From an uncultured Pseudomonadota bacterium (GTDB taxonomy: Bacteria > Pseudomonadota > Gammaproteobacteria > Steroidobacterales > Steroidobacteraceae): a DNA stretch of 54,215 nt. The notes under the pieces were generated by a model, which ran no database searches, had not been told where the DNA came from, and worked only from the letters and a program-made list of their open reading frames with translations. The translations under genes were made by a program, and so were the position numbers. Every line of letters begins with the position of its first letter. Position 1 is the stretch's first letter. This document shows positions 45,605 to 53,530 of the stretch, in pieces. The stretch spans positions 1 to 54,215 of the forward strand of contig CAIKMS010000025.1 of the NCBI GenBank assembly GCA_903828595.1. The letters run 5' to 3'.

Positions 45605-47386
45605 CTAGAGGTACTGTTCTGCAATTCGGGCAACAAACTCGTCAACGAATACTCGCGTATCCGCTGAGATCGCCTTGATGCGGGTGTTCAACCAGTTGTA
45701 GCCGAACAAGCACGGAATGGCTACCGCAAGACCGGCTACCGTCGCGGCCAAAGCAGCAGACACGCCCGGCGCGATCGCATTGACGTTCACGTCGCCGCTC
45801 GCGGCAATCGCCGCGAAGGTGATCATCACGCCGATAACGGTGCCCAATAGCCCTAAGAAGGGTCCGCCGGAGATGGCGATGGTCAACATCACCATGGCCG
45901 ATGACAAACGCTGATTCTCTCGAACTTGAGTGGCGTCCATGGTGGCACGAATGGCTTCAATGGCTTGTGGGGTCAGCGCACTGACCTCACCTGGAGTGTG
46001 GTGAGCGCGCTTGGCAATTTCCACCGAGCCTACATGAAACACATGATAAAGCGTCGACGTGCCGTACTGGTCATCGTGCGTTGCATTCTTACGTGCTTCG
46101 ATGGTCCTCTCCAAGGCGGCACCATCACCGGCCGAGGCGGCAAATTCTTTAAGAAAGGCCCGGTTGCCTCGCTCAACGCCGCTCAAGAAGAAGGCTTTGA
46201 GCACCATGATAATGATGGAGATCACCAACATCGCAATACAGATGATGATGACGACCCAGCTATCGACGGTCAGGTTCTTAATGATGGTTCCGAAGTAAGA
46301 CGCTTGTCCCGCCTCCTTCTGACCATCGGCACCGTAGACCACCAGCGGAGCTTCCGTACCCTGACTCTTAGCGGCGGCTTTGATCCAGTCGGCGCTACGG
46401 GCGACCTTAGCTGCCTGGACTTCATCAATTTCACCAACGAAACCGTTGCTGCCGCGCGCCGAAGCGCCCACGCTCAATGTCCCGCCGATCTCGGCCAGCT
46501 GCGCAGGCGCACTACCGGCCGACACGCCATCCACGTACAGCGTGAGGTTTCCGGCTCCGGCGGTTACCGCCAGAAAATGCCATTGCCCTGCCGCCATTTC
46601 AGCGCCGGACTGGGTAACGGTCACCGGCGCACCGCCGGCGGTGAGACTGGCAAATGCATGCGTAGCGTCAACGCCCAAAGCCAGTTCCTTAGCGCCGTCT
46701 GCTAAGGCCACCACGTAGGCTTTAGCCTGTGGCTGATCAAACTTCACCCAAGCCGAGGCGGTAAAGCCCTGATTCGGCAACAGGCGCAGACTCGCACTGG
46801 CAGCAACGGTCACGCTTTGCGTACCCGCAAACTTCATACCACCGGCGATCAACGAAGCCGGAGTAGCTTCGGCCGTGGAGGCTGTCGCGTGGTTTTTGTA
46901 TGCCGTGGAGTCCTGCGGCAGACCTGATGCCTCACCAAAATGCAGCACCAGCGCCTGAGATACGTCATAGGTACCCGGCTGATCAGCACCTTCAGGGGCA
47001 GACTTATTGCCATAGTAGGCGTAGATCTTGTCCGATTTAGCGCCACCGGTCAGATGGGTAGCATGCACCCATAAATAGGCCATCTGGTTGGTTTGGTCGT
47101 ACCGCTCGAAATGGAACTTCAGAGGGGTTTTATCATCGCCATCCATGACACGAAAATCCGAACCGTCGGGTTTAGTGTCGTTGAAGTAATTGAAGTTAGC
47201 CAGCGACAGGCGAATCAAAACGGGGACATCCTGAGCAGTCCCCGCGATGTCAGCGCCAGCGGGCGTCAGATCAAAGGTGATCTCCTTGCGAAACTGCCAA
47301 TCGGGATTCCACCAGGAACCTCCTGCAAGAGCTAGGGACGGAAGCACCGTCGCGCACAAGGCCAGCCAAAACAGACGCAATTTCAT
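45605..47386 (-). CDS. DUF2341-LamG-ExbB fusion: proton channel with carbohydrate-binding-like ectodomain
   Basis: A 593-residue inner-membrane protein. ATG 47386 lies eight bases after GGGGAG and is preferred to the adjacent GTG. Signal peptide 1-22 (LPSLALAGG). Residues ~25-130 are a DUF2341 domain (WWNPDWQFRKEITFD, DFRVMDGDD, YLWVHATHL). Residues ~145-340 are a LamG/concanavalin-like sheet (LVLHFGEASG, FTASAWVKFD, LTLYVDGVSAG, GEIDEVQ). A membrane helix lies near 378-400, then the MotA/TolQ/ExbB core (GGPFLGLLGTVIGVMITF; PGVSAALAATVAGLAVAIPC). The core pairs with ExbD. The ectodomain would lie in the periplasm and could sense or bind glycan. Similar fusions exist in databases as I recall, but their role is not known to me. 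Confidence 0.9.
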   Translation of the reverse strand: MKLRLFWLALCATVLPSLALAGGSWWNPDWQFRKEITFDLTPAGADIAGTAQDVPVLIRLSLANFNYFNDTKPDGSDFRVMDGDDKTPLKFHFERYDQTNQMAYLWVHATHLTGGAKSDKIYAYYGNKSAPEGADQPGTYDVSQALVLHFGEASGLPQDSTAYKNHATASTAEATPASLIAGGMKFAGTQSVTVAASASLRLLPNQGFTASAWVKFDQPQAKAYVVALADGAKELALGVDATHAFASLTAGGAPVTVTQSGAEMAAGQWHFLAVTAGAGNLTLYVDGVSAGSAPAQLAEIGGTLSVGASARGSNGFVGEIDEVQAAKVARSADWIKAAAKSQGTEAPLVVYGADGQKEAGQASYFGTIIKNLTVDSWVVIIICIAMLVISIIIMVLKAFFLSGVERGNRAFLKEFAASAGDGAALERTIEARKNATHDDQYGTSTLYHVFHVGSVEIAKRAHHTPGEVSALTPQAIEAIRATMDATQVRENQRLSSAMVMLTIAISGGPFLGLLGTVIGVMITFAAIAASGDVNVNAIAPGVSAALAATVAGLAVAIPCLFGYNWLNTRIKAISADTRVFVDEFVARIAEQYL

Positions 47387-47504
47387 CACGGTCGCTCCCC
47401 AAAACTATCCGTAAACCGTATCAGCCGCGAAGTATGAACATCACGGGTGTTGTTTTTATGACAAGTTAGCCAATTGCTATCGATTGTTGTCTTAAGACCC
47501 GGGC

Positions 47505-47534
47505 GTGATGGTGGTTGGCTTCAACCACCATCAC
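47505..47534 (-). terminator. Perfect 13-base hairpin after the repeat-protein gene
   Basis: GTGATGGTGGTTG and CAACCACCATCAC form a perfect 13-base stem around GCTT, 21 bases past the stop of the gene at 47556. There is no clear U-tract on the minus strand, so it may be a terminator, an attenuator or an mRNA-stabilising end before the ExbB fusion gene. Confidence 0.6.
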
Positions 47535-47555
47535 ATCATCAAGCACGCGCGACGA

Positions 47556-49667
47556 TTAGGCCCGCGCTCGACGCGCCGCTAAACGTGCAGCCAATCCGGT
47601 AACGACCAACAGCAGATCCACCAGACTCATCGCGCCGCCGCCGCCACTGCTGGTGTTGCCGGATGAGGAGTTGCCAGTCACCGTCACCGTTGCCGTGGCG
47701 GCCGAACTGACACCGGTACCGGTGCAGGTCAAGGTGTAGACCACCGAACCGGCGGTGGTAAAGGGTCCTTCGACATCGCTACCCGATACGGTCTGCGCGC
47801 CGATGAACTTGCTCGAGCTTGGGACTGGGCCTGTTGCTGAGCCCACGCAGGAGCTGGCACCGGTGGCACTCCACGTCAGCGTGCTGGTCGCACCGGCATT
47901 AACCGCCGCGGGGCTCGCCGTCAGTGTGACTACTGGCGCCGGTGCACTGACCGCCAAGCTATAAAGACCGGCTACCTGCCCGGCGGCCGGCGTGCCGTTG
48001 ATCGTCGCGATATAGTTACCCGCCGGAAGCGTTGCAGGCTGCGCCGCACCGCCGTAAATGGCGACCGGAAAACCCGTGGATTGAGTCGGTGCGTCCTGAT
48101 AGATGAACCCGCCAAAACCCTGATTAGCGAAGAACCCAGGCCAGCCCAAATCAGAAAGAGCAATCGTGTAAATGCCCGCGCTATTCACCGAGAATGGAAC
48201 GGACACCAAGTTCGCTCCGATGGTTTCAATGCGCGAGAACAACGGTACGGCATTGCCAGTCCCGATGACGGCCGCCGAATAAACGCCAGCGCTCTGCGCA
48301 CCCGGTGTGGCGTTAACGGCAAGCACACCCGTGCCAGCAGCCACGGCGGGTATTGAACCGATCAGCGGGCCGGTGCTTACCGTACCCGAACCCAGAGAGG
48401 CACCACCCTGATAAAAGTTATACCCCAAGTTGCCGCCGGGAAAACTCTTCGGGAACTGCAGATCGGTCAGCACCACGTTAACTGAACCGGCTGTCGCAAC
48501 CGTTACGGGGTAAAGGTGCAAGTTGCTGGTTGGATCCACGGCCACACCCACAGCCGGGCAAATCGCCGGATCGCACAGGGGCGAACCGTTCGCCGTCAAT
48601 GCCACCTGATACGCACCCGCACTGCCTGGCGTAGGTGTTACGACCTGCCAAAGCTGCAGCGATCCGGCGGGCGCGCTAAACGTAGCGTTTTGACCTGCAC
48701 CGACCATGCCCAATAACGCCGCACCTTGGGTCACTGCCGCATTCAATGAACTCAACGCTGTGGGCTCAGCCAGGTCCGTGGCCGATAAGCTCAATGTCTG
48801 CGTGGCGTTGTTAGCAATTGCGCTGGCCGGGGCCTGGGTCACCAAACCTACTGGAACCGACGTATCAAGCACTGCGCTACCGCCGGCGGTGGGCGCAACT
48901 TTTAGGCCAAACAAACCGGCAGGCAAGGCGCTGTTAGCCTGCGCATATACATAAACCTCGTAGTTACCGGCCGGCAGGGCTGTCGGCAGCGCCGCCATGC
49001 CTACCGAAACCTTGGACACAAACGCACTGGTATCGGCGTTGAGTATCAAGCCACTCAGATTGGTGAGTGCGCTTGGAAACTGCTGATCCAACAGGCTGAT
49101 CGAGTAATTTCCAGCCTGGGTGATTTTTAAAGCCGTGCTTTGAAAATAGACTGACTGCGGCAGCGTCGAGCCTGGCAGGACAAAGGAGTGACTGTGAATG
49201 GTGGCGCCCAAGCTCGATGAAGTCACCTCCACGGTGACGGCATTACCCGCGGTTGCCGCCGGGTCAGGCACACCCACCACATTCACTTGATAGGTGGTTC
49301 CCGCGGTGACAGCAAAGCTTGCGCTAGTTCCAGAACCATTCAACTTAGTACCCGGCACCAGTGCTCCGTTGCTGGTCACAACCAAGTTCAGGGAAGTCAG
49401 CGCCGTCAGACCTGATGATCCGCCACTGTTGGCCGCAGCCTTAGCAAGATCCGTCAAGGTCACGGTCGCCGATTCGGTCGCGGTGGGCTGGAAGGTGAAG
49501 GTGTAGCCAGGAGCACCGCTGGAAATCACGGCGGCAATCGGTGTGAAGGGCACCGACAATCCCGACCCGGTCACCGCAGCCTGCGAGGCCACAAGGACAA
49601 AGCCGGCTACCGCAACTGCAAGCGACCAGCGACGGATCACTCGATTTTTTACCCAACCAGTTAACAT
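47556..49667 (-). CDS. Large secreted repeat protein with GlyGly-CTERM-like tail
   Basis: A 703-residue exported protein; ATG 49667 follows GAGG by eight bases. The signal peptide ends near SQAAVTG. Five related units of roughly 110 residues can be traced. Each has a strand of the form Y-x-I-x-L-x-D-x-x-[FW]-P (for example SISLLDQQFPSALTNL, VVLTDLQFPKSFPGG, TIALSDLGWPGFF) and ends with PAGxY...AGLYxLxV. Then comes one Ig-like domain (SPAAVNAGATSTLTWSATGA, one disulfide pair). The tail is NTSSGGGGAMSLVDLLL, then a hydrophobic helix and RRARA, as in GlyGly-CTERM proteins processed by rhombosortase. The same repeat occurs in the two small proteins at 52982-54123. Function unknown; a surface or biofilm protein is likely. 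Confidence 0.72.
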   Translation of the reverse strand: MLTGWVKNRVIRRWSLAVAVAGFVLVASQAAVTGSGLSVPFTPIAAVISSGAPGYTFTFQPTATESATVTLTDLAKAAANSGGSSGLTALTSLNLVVTSNGALVPGTKLNGSGTSASFAVTAGTTYQVNVVGVPDPAATAGNAVTVEVTSSSLGATIHSHSFVLPGSTLPQSVYFQSTALKITQAGNYSISLLDQQFPSALTNLSGLILNADTSAFVSKVSVGMAALPTALPAGNYEVYVYAQANSALPAGLFGLKVAPTAGGSAVLDTSVPVGLVTQAPASAIANNATQTLSLSATDLAEPTALSSLNAAVTQGAALLGMVGAGQNATFSAPAGSLQLWQVVTPTPGSAGAYQVALTANGSPLCDPAICPAVGVAVDPTSNLHLYPVTVATAGSVNVVLTDLQFPKSFPGGNLGYNFYQGGASLGSGTVSTGPLIGSIPAVAAGTGVLAVNATPGAQSAGVYSAAVIGTGNAVPLFSRIETIGANLVSVPFSVNSAGIYTIALSDLGWPGFFANQGFGGFIYQDAPTQSTGFPVAIYGGAAQPATLPAGNYIATINGTPAAGQVAGLYSLAVSAPAPVVTLTASPAAVNAGATSTLTWSATGASSCVGSATGPVPSSSKFIGAQTVSGSDVEGPFTTAGSVVYTLTCTGTGVSSAATATVTVTGNSSSGNTSSGGGGAMSLVDLLLVVTGLAARLAARRARA

Positions 49668-49815
49668 ATCACATACCTCGTACAAGGATACTTCGTGCCT
49701 TGACTCGGTGCTCAGCCGCTTATGACAACTGATCGGCGTACCCGTTCCAAGACTTCGACACGGCCTGCCCACACAAACCGCACGTAGCCTTAAACACTAG
49801 CGCAATCCGATGAAC

Positions 49816-49836
49816 AAGCCGTGACAACCACGGCTT
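49816..49836 (-). terminator. Hairpin after the TPR lipoprotein gene
   Basis: AAGCCGTG and CACGGCTT form a perfect 8-base stem with a 5-base loop, nine bases beyond the stop at 49845 in the direction of transcription. The following bases on the minus strand are GTTCATCGG, so termination would be weak. Confidence 0.5.
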
Positions 49837-49844
49837 ATTGCCGC

Positions 49845-52232
49845 TTATTTAAGACTCGCCAACAAAGTCTTCGCGGCAGCCGCGCCCTCGAAGCCATCGC
49901 CCGATTTAAGAGCCGCTTCTAGGTTGGCGCGCCCGCCTGCCACATCGCCCGTCTTCACCTGGGCCATAGCCAAGTGATAACGCACCACGGCGGCGTTAGG
50001 CACCTTATCCACGATGGGCTGCAGAACCGAAATGGCTTTGGCATATTCGCCACGGGCAATCAACACCCAACCGTAGGTATCCACAAACCGCAGGTTATTC
50101 GCTTTAGCAAAAGGTTCAGACAATGCTTTGGCGCGATCAAGGCTGACCTTGTCGGCCCGATCTACCAGCATCATGGCAAGGTTGTTAGCTGCCGCTTCAT
50201 TGCGCGGATTGGTTTTTAACAGGACCTCGTAAGTGTTGATGGACTCAACGGTGCGCCCCATTTGCTGGTAAGCAATTGCCAGTTCCATGCCAGCCTGATC
50301 GCTTTGCGTAACCTTAGTAGTTGCTAGCTTTAGCGCCGCGATCGCACCGTCCTTATCACCGGTTGCCATCTTAGTCAGAGCCAAGCCACGATAACCCGCC
50401 AAACGTCGCGGTGCTAATTCAATCGCTTTATTAAAGCCCTGCTCAGCCTGCGGCAATTGCCGCGTGCCCAAATTAACTTCTGCCAGCAACTGCCATGGCT
50501 GTACGTAATCCGGATGCTCAACCGTGAGCTTTTCCAGCTTCGCTTTGAGTTCAGGAATCTTCTTCTCGGCCAGAGCCACGCGCGCGTAGGCATTGATGAC
50601 TTCATCAGCTGCTGGGTTTTTGTCCACGCCCGTGCTGTACTGACTCAACGCCAGCGCGGGTTTTTGTTGGGTTTCGGCAATCAATCCGCCCAAGAAGTAG
50701 CCTAGGGGGAGATCAGCAAATTTCTGCCGCACCACCGTAGCTGTCGCATCAGCAGCCGCTAAGTCCTTTTGTATCAACTGCACACGAACCAAGGCTTCAT
50801 AAACCGCCGGCTCGTTTGGCAGGCGTTTAATCAAAGCCTCGGCCAGCGTGCGTGCCTGATCGGGTTTGCCGGTTTGAACCAACAGATCCACTAAATCCAT
50901 CGCCAAACTGGTGTCGTTCGGATTGGCATCCACCGCACGCCGTAAAACCTCTTCGGCTTGCTGTCCCTCGCCATTCGCGACGTGAGCCTTGGCCAGTGAG
51001 CGCAATGCGGTGACTAGATTAGGTTGATCACGCAACACGGCGCGCAAATCGGCCACGGCGCTTTTAGCATCCCCGCGCTGCAGCTCTAAGTCGCCCCGCA
51101 TGTTCAGCGCCTGTACATCGCGCGGGCTGTCACGCAGAACCTCAGCCACCAAGGCTTCACCAGCGGCCATATCACCGCTGCGCAATTTAACCATCGCTAA
51201 GGCGTTTTTTGCCGCAAGGCCGGTGGCCGAAGTGCCCTCAGCCTTGATAATCTCGTTGAGCGTGGCTTCGGCCTTCGGGGCCTGATTGCTCTCCGCGTAA
51301 CGACGCGCTAGCGCAAAACGTAAATCCATGAGTTGTGGATTTTCCGCCACTTGAGCCAGCAATTCGGTTTCCGCCGCCTCAGGGCTTTTGGTCACGGCGA
51401 TTAACTGCACCAGCGCCAGTTTCAGTTGCACTTGTTTGGGGTTCGCCAAAATCGCTGCGCGTAAAGTGCTCTCGGCTTCCGGGGTTCGCTTGTTTGCGGC
51501 ATAAAATGCGGCTAGACGCAGCGAATACTCGGAGTGATCCGGCTGCAGGTGCACAAGCTCCTTGAGCGTCGACTCGGCCTCTGCTGGGTGATTGGTTGTC
51601 AGGTATGACTGTACCAACGCCATGCGCAAATCAACTGACGCAGGCAGCGCGGCGATGCCAGCTTTGAGAACTCGCCAGGCGTCTTCTTCTCTATGCTGAG
51701 CGGCATAAATGCCGGCGACCACCGCGATGGTGTCTTCGGAAGTCGGCGCTAAGCGATAAGCATGTTCAGCGTCTTCCAACGCCCCGGCCGAATCATTCAT
51801 GTGCCCGCGTGCTGCAGCACGAATGCTTAAAAACTTTGGCTCTTCGGGGTGCGCGTCTAGGCCGGGCTTGAGGATATCCAACGCCTGAGTGTAGCCGCCG
51901 AGCATAAGGTACAAACGGGCTAAGCGATAACGCGCATCCACGTAGTCAGCTTTAACATCAATGGCACCTTGGTAAAAACTTAAGGCATCACGTTGATTGT
52001 TAAGCTTTTCAGCAACCAGTCCGTTCTCATAGCGTACCTCGCCGTCATTGGGCATGACTTGCAGCGCGTTACGAAACTCAACCCGAGCTTTGTCGAGGTT
52101 ATTCTGCTCTAAAAACGCGCGACCCTTGGCCATGTAGCGGGCCTTGCGACTCTCCGGCGTACCACAGCCACCCAACAGGGATAGAACCAAGCCCAGAAGT
52201 AAGAGAGCGTGCAAACGATGAAGACGGCGCAT
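49845..52232 (-). CDS. PrsT-like TPR-repeat lipoprotein of the exosortase system
   Basis: A 795-residue lipoprotein. Signal peptide with lipobox LLGGC (ALLLLGLVLSLLGGCG), so Cys is the lipidated first residue. The mature part is almost entirely TPR repeats (about 20), such as KARYMAKGRAFLEQNNLDKA at the start and NPRNEAAANNLAMMLVDRAD near the end. This length and opening match the 'PEP-CTERM system TPR-repeat lipoprotein PrsT'. It should sit in the outer-membrane inner leaflet or periplasm as a scaffold. ATG 52232 begins MRRLHRLHALLLLG; a GTG at 52244 adds four residues. It lies between the VPLPP proteins and the repeat protein on the same strand. Confidence 0.88.
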   Translation of the reverse strand: MRRLHRLHALLLLGLVLSLLGGCGTPESRKARYMAKGRAFLEQNNLDKARVEFRNALQVMPNDGEVRYENGLVAEKLNNQRDALSFYQGAIDVKADYVDARYRLARLYLMLGGYTQALDILKPGLDAHPEEPKFLSIRAAARGHMNDSAGALEDAEHAYRLAPTSEDTIAVVAGIYAAQHREEDAWRVLKAGIAALPASVDLRMALVQSYLTTNHPAEAESTLKELVHLQPDHSEYSLRLAAFYAANKRTPEAESTLRAAILANPKQVQLKLALVQLIAVTKSPEAAETELLAQVAENPQLMDLRFALARRYAESNQAPKAEATLNEIIKAEGTSATGLAAKNALAMVKLRSGDMAAGEALVAEVLRDSPRDVQALNMRGDLELQRGDAKSAVADLRAVLRDQPNLVTALRSLAKAHVANGEGQQAEEVLRRAVDANPNDTSLAMDLVDLLVQTGKPDQARTLAEALIKRLPNEPAVYEALVRVQLIQKDLAAADATATVVRQKFADLPLGYFLGGLIAETQQKPALALSQYSTGVDKNPAADEVINAYARVALAEKKIPELKAKLEKLTVEHPDYVQPWQLLAEVNLGTRQLPQAEQGFNKAIELAPRRLAGYRGLALTKMATGDKDGAIAALKLATTKVTQSDQAGMELAIAYQQMGRTVESINTYEVLLKTNPRNEAAANNLAMMLVDRADKVSLDRAKALSEPFAKANNLRFVDTYGWVLIARGEYAKAISVLQPIVDKVPNAAVVRYHLAMAQVKTGDVAGGRANLEAALKSGDGFEGAAAAKTLLASLK

Positions 52233-52480
52233 AGCGAATTCCACGAGGAGTAAAACGACAGGTAAGCGTAGGTTTGCACTGTGACAGATGTGTGAATTCA
52301 GTCAAAAGGGATTTACGCAGCGACTGCACATAATCCGTTTTCCTCACCACCAGACGATACGAGGCAAGCCGACAGCAGGACTTAATCGCCGACTTATTTA
52401 TGCAACCAGCGTGCGCCAAGGGGACGGCGGGCGGTCGACCTAGGGCTCACCACGCAGGACCGTGGTAGCCGGTTTGGCGT

Positions 52481-52522
52481 AAAAAAATCGGGTGGGCGAC
52501 CTCTTACCGGCTCGACCCACCC
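52481..52522 (-). terminator. Rho-independent terminator, distal unit
   Basis: On the minus strand a GGGTGGG arm (complement of 52516-52522) pairs with CCCACCC (complement of 52490-52496), followed at once by GA and seven U residues (52487-52481). It would end transcripts coming from the two small surface-protein genes. Confidence 0.75.
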
Positions 52523-52561
52523 ATGGGTTAAGTGACTGGATCCCTAGCGGACCTCAACACC

Positions 52562-52571
52562 CAACACAACA
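52562..52571 (+). repeat. CAACACAACA repeat, copy 1
   Basis: Identical to 52871-52880, and the reverse complement of 54137-54146 in the leader of the VPVPP gene. It lies in the distal terminator unit, ten bases before CAAGGGA. Confidence 0.5.
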
Positions 52572-52784
52572 CACAACGCTCAAGGGAAACCGATCTGTCA
52601 CGCGGGACCTAGTGACTCAAAGTCCACCAGGACTCACGCAGCAAACTTAAAACTCATCATCCGCTCAGGGACGGCCTAACCTTAGGCGCCCAGACCCATC
52701 CCAACGGATATCTCATCAACCTCTTCGACGGGGCTCGCCGGTCTTCGCGCTTTAACGCCCAGAACCCAACAAACCCTCCCAAAT

Positions 52785-52825
52785 AAAAAAATGGGGTGGG
52801 CCATTTTTTTCAAAACAACCCACCC
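52785..52825 (-). terminator. Rho-independent terminator, proximal unit, with two exclusive folds
   Basis: Fold A: AAAAAAATGG (52785-52794) and CCATTTTTTT (52801-52810) form a perfect 10-base stem with loop GGTGGG; it ends in a T-run on either strand, so it could stop transcription both ways. Fold B: the loop sequence (52793-52800, GGGGTGGG) pairs instead with CCCACCC at 52819-52825. A and B together would make an H-type pseudoknot. Confidence 0.7.
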
Positions 52826-52870
52826 GCCTGAACGGCGGGGCTGATCAACTCAGCACCCTCACGCCAGACA

Positions 52871-52880
52871 CAACACAACA
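52871..52880 (+). repeat. CAACACAACA repeat, copy 2
   Basis: Second copy of the CA-rich decamer, in the proximal unit close to the stop of the VPLPP gene. A TTCAACACA (52890-52898) and GGGATTC (52904-52910) follow. Confidence 0.5.
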
Positions 52881-52981
52881 CACTCGACTTTCAACACACT
52901 CAAGGGATTCTTTGTCTTACTCGCATGCACAGGCCCTTAAGTACCCCGTGCAGCGAGATTTGATTTGTTTAATCAACAAAC

Positions 52982-53530
52982 TTAAATACAGAACTCCAGC
53001 GCCAGGAGGCAGCACCCCAACAGAACAATGGGAATCGCAATACCTGAGCCTAAAAACCTCTCAGTTGCCGTGGTTGCCGACGATTTCACACGACGGCGAT
53101 AGCCAGATAGCCCCAGCAAACCCACGCTGGCTGCCAAGACACCACCACCCGGCGGCAAAGGCACCGAGGGTGATGAACCGACAAATCCTGCCGTGTCATT
53201 CATCAACATCGCTGATCCAGGCATTTCCGACAGGGGCATGCTGGCCGGCACAGCGGCCACCTGATACATGGTCACGTGCGGGCCTGCCTTCACATCCCAC
53301 GTCCACTTGAACTCATTGGGTCCGTGCGAAAGTGGGTTGGTATTAAGCGCATTAGTCCCCTCGCCGCTGTCTGCATCCAAAGAACCAATACGATTCCATT
53401 CCGACAGGTCTAGCTGCGATAGTTGGCTGGGAAACAGTTGGCAGTAGTCCAGGGCGACCAAGCAACAGCTCAGCAACGCCCCTGGCACAACCACGCCATT
53501 TCTAAATTTCAGACGTTTCAATAATTTCAT
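52982..53530 (-). CDS. Small VPLPP-CTERM protein with an extra hydrophobic tail
   Basis: A 182-residue protein whose domain part matches the neighbour at 53527-54123: QLFPSQLSQLDLSEW and DVKAGPHVTMYQVAAVP align with QLFPNALTRLDVSLW and DVTAGAYTTMFQAAATP. The N-terminal half of the domain is missing, so the hydrophobic start (residues 11-30) joins QLFP directly. VPLPP at 123-127, a helix and RRR at 145-147 form a VPLPA-type sorting signal. Unusually, 35 residues follow, ending in a second hydrophobic stretch (161-182). Its CCLLALEFC mirrors CCLVALDYC at 22-30. The ATG overlaps the upstream stop (ATGA), so translation is coupled. It may be a product of a partial duplication. Confidence 0.7.
   Translation of the reverse strand: MKLLKRLKFRNGVVVPGALLSCCLVALDYCQLFPSQLSQLDLSEWNRIGSLDADSGEGTNALNTNPLSHGPNEFKWTWDVKAGPHVTMYQVAAVPASMPLSEMPGSAMLMNDTAGFVGSSPSVPLPPGGGVLAASVGLLGLSGYRRRVKSSATTATERFLGSGIAIPIVLLGCCLLALEFCI

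Larger units (their letters stand above)
52245..52981. other. 737-base structured gap with two related terminator units
   Basis: No convincing gene. The gap is the 3' side of the two VPLPP/VPVPP genes and the upstream side of the TPR gene. It holds two similar units (about 52481-52590 and 52785-52912), each with an A-tract (U-tract on the minus strand), a GGGTGGG/CCCACCC stem, a CA-rich stretch containing CAACACAACA, and CAAGGGA. Further perfect stems: GCTGA/TCAGC at 52840-52854, CCCGCC/GGCGGG at 52823-52839, GCCTAA/TTAGGC at 52674-52687, AGTCC/GGACT at 52621-52634, CCACG/CGTGG at 52450-52465. A 40-codon minus-strand frame (52804-52682) has no ribosome binding site. Confidence 0.55.

Noticed and set aside
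45926..46705. 259-codon open frame on the plus strand
   Set aside because: Lies fully antisense to the ExbB fusion core and LamG region, has no family features, and reflects the GC-rich codon pattern of the real gene.
52682..52804. 40-codon minus-strand frame starting in the terminator stem, with a hydrophobic stretch followed by KARR, like the end of a sorting tail
   Set aside because: No ribosome binding site, start codon inside a hairpin, no VPLPP motif. It could be debris of a third surface-protein copy, but the evidence is too thin to annotate.
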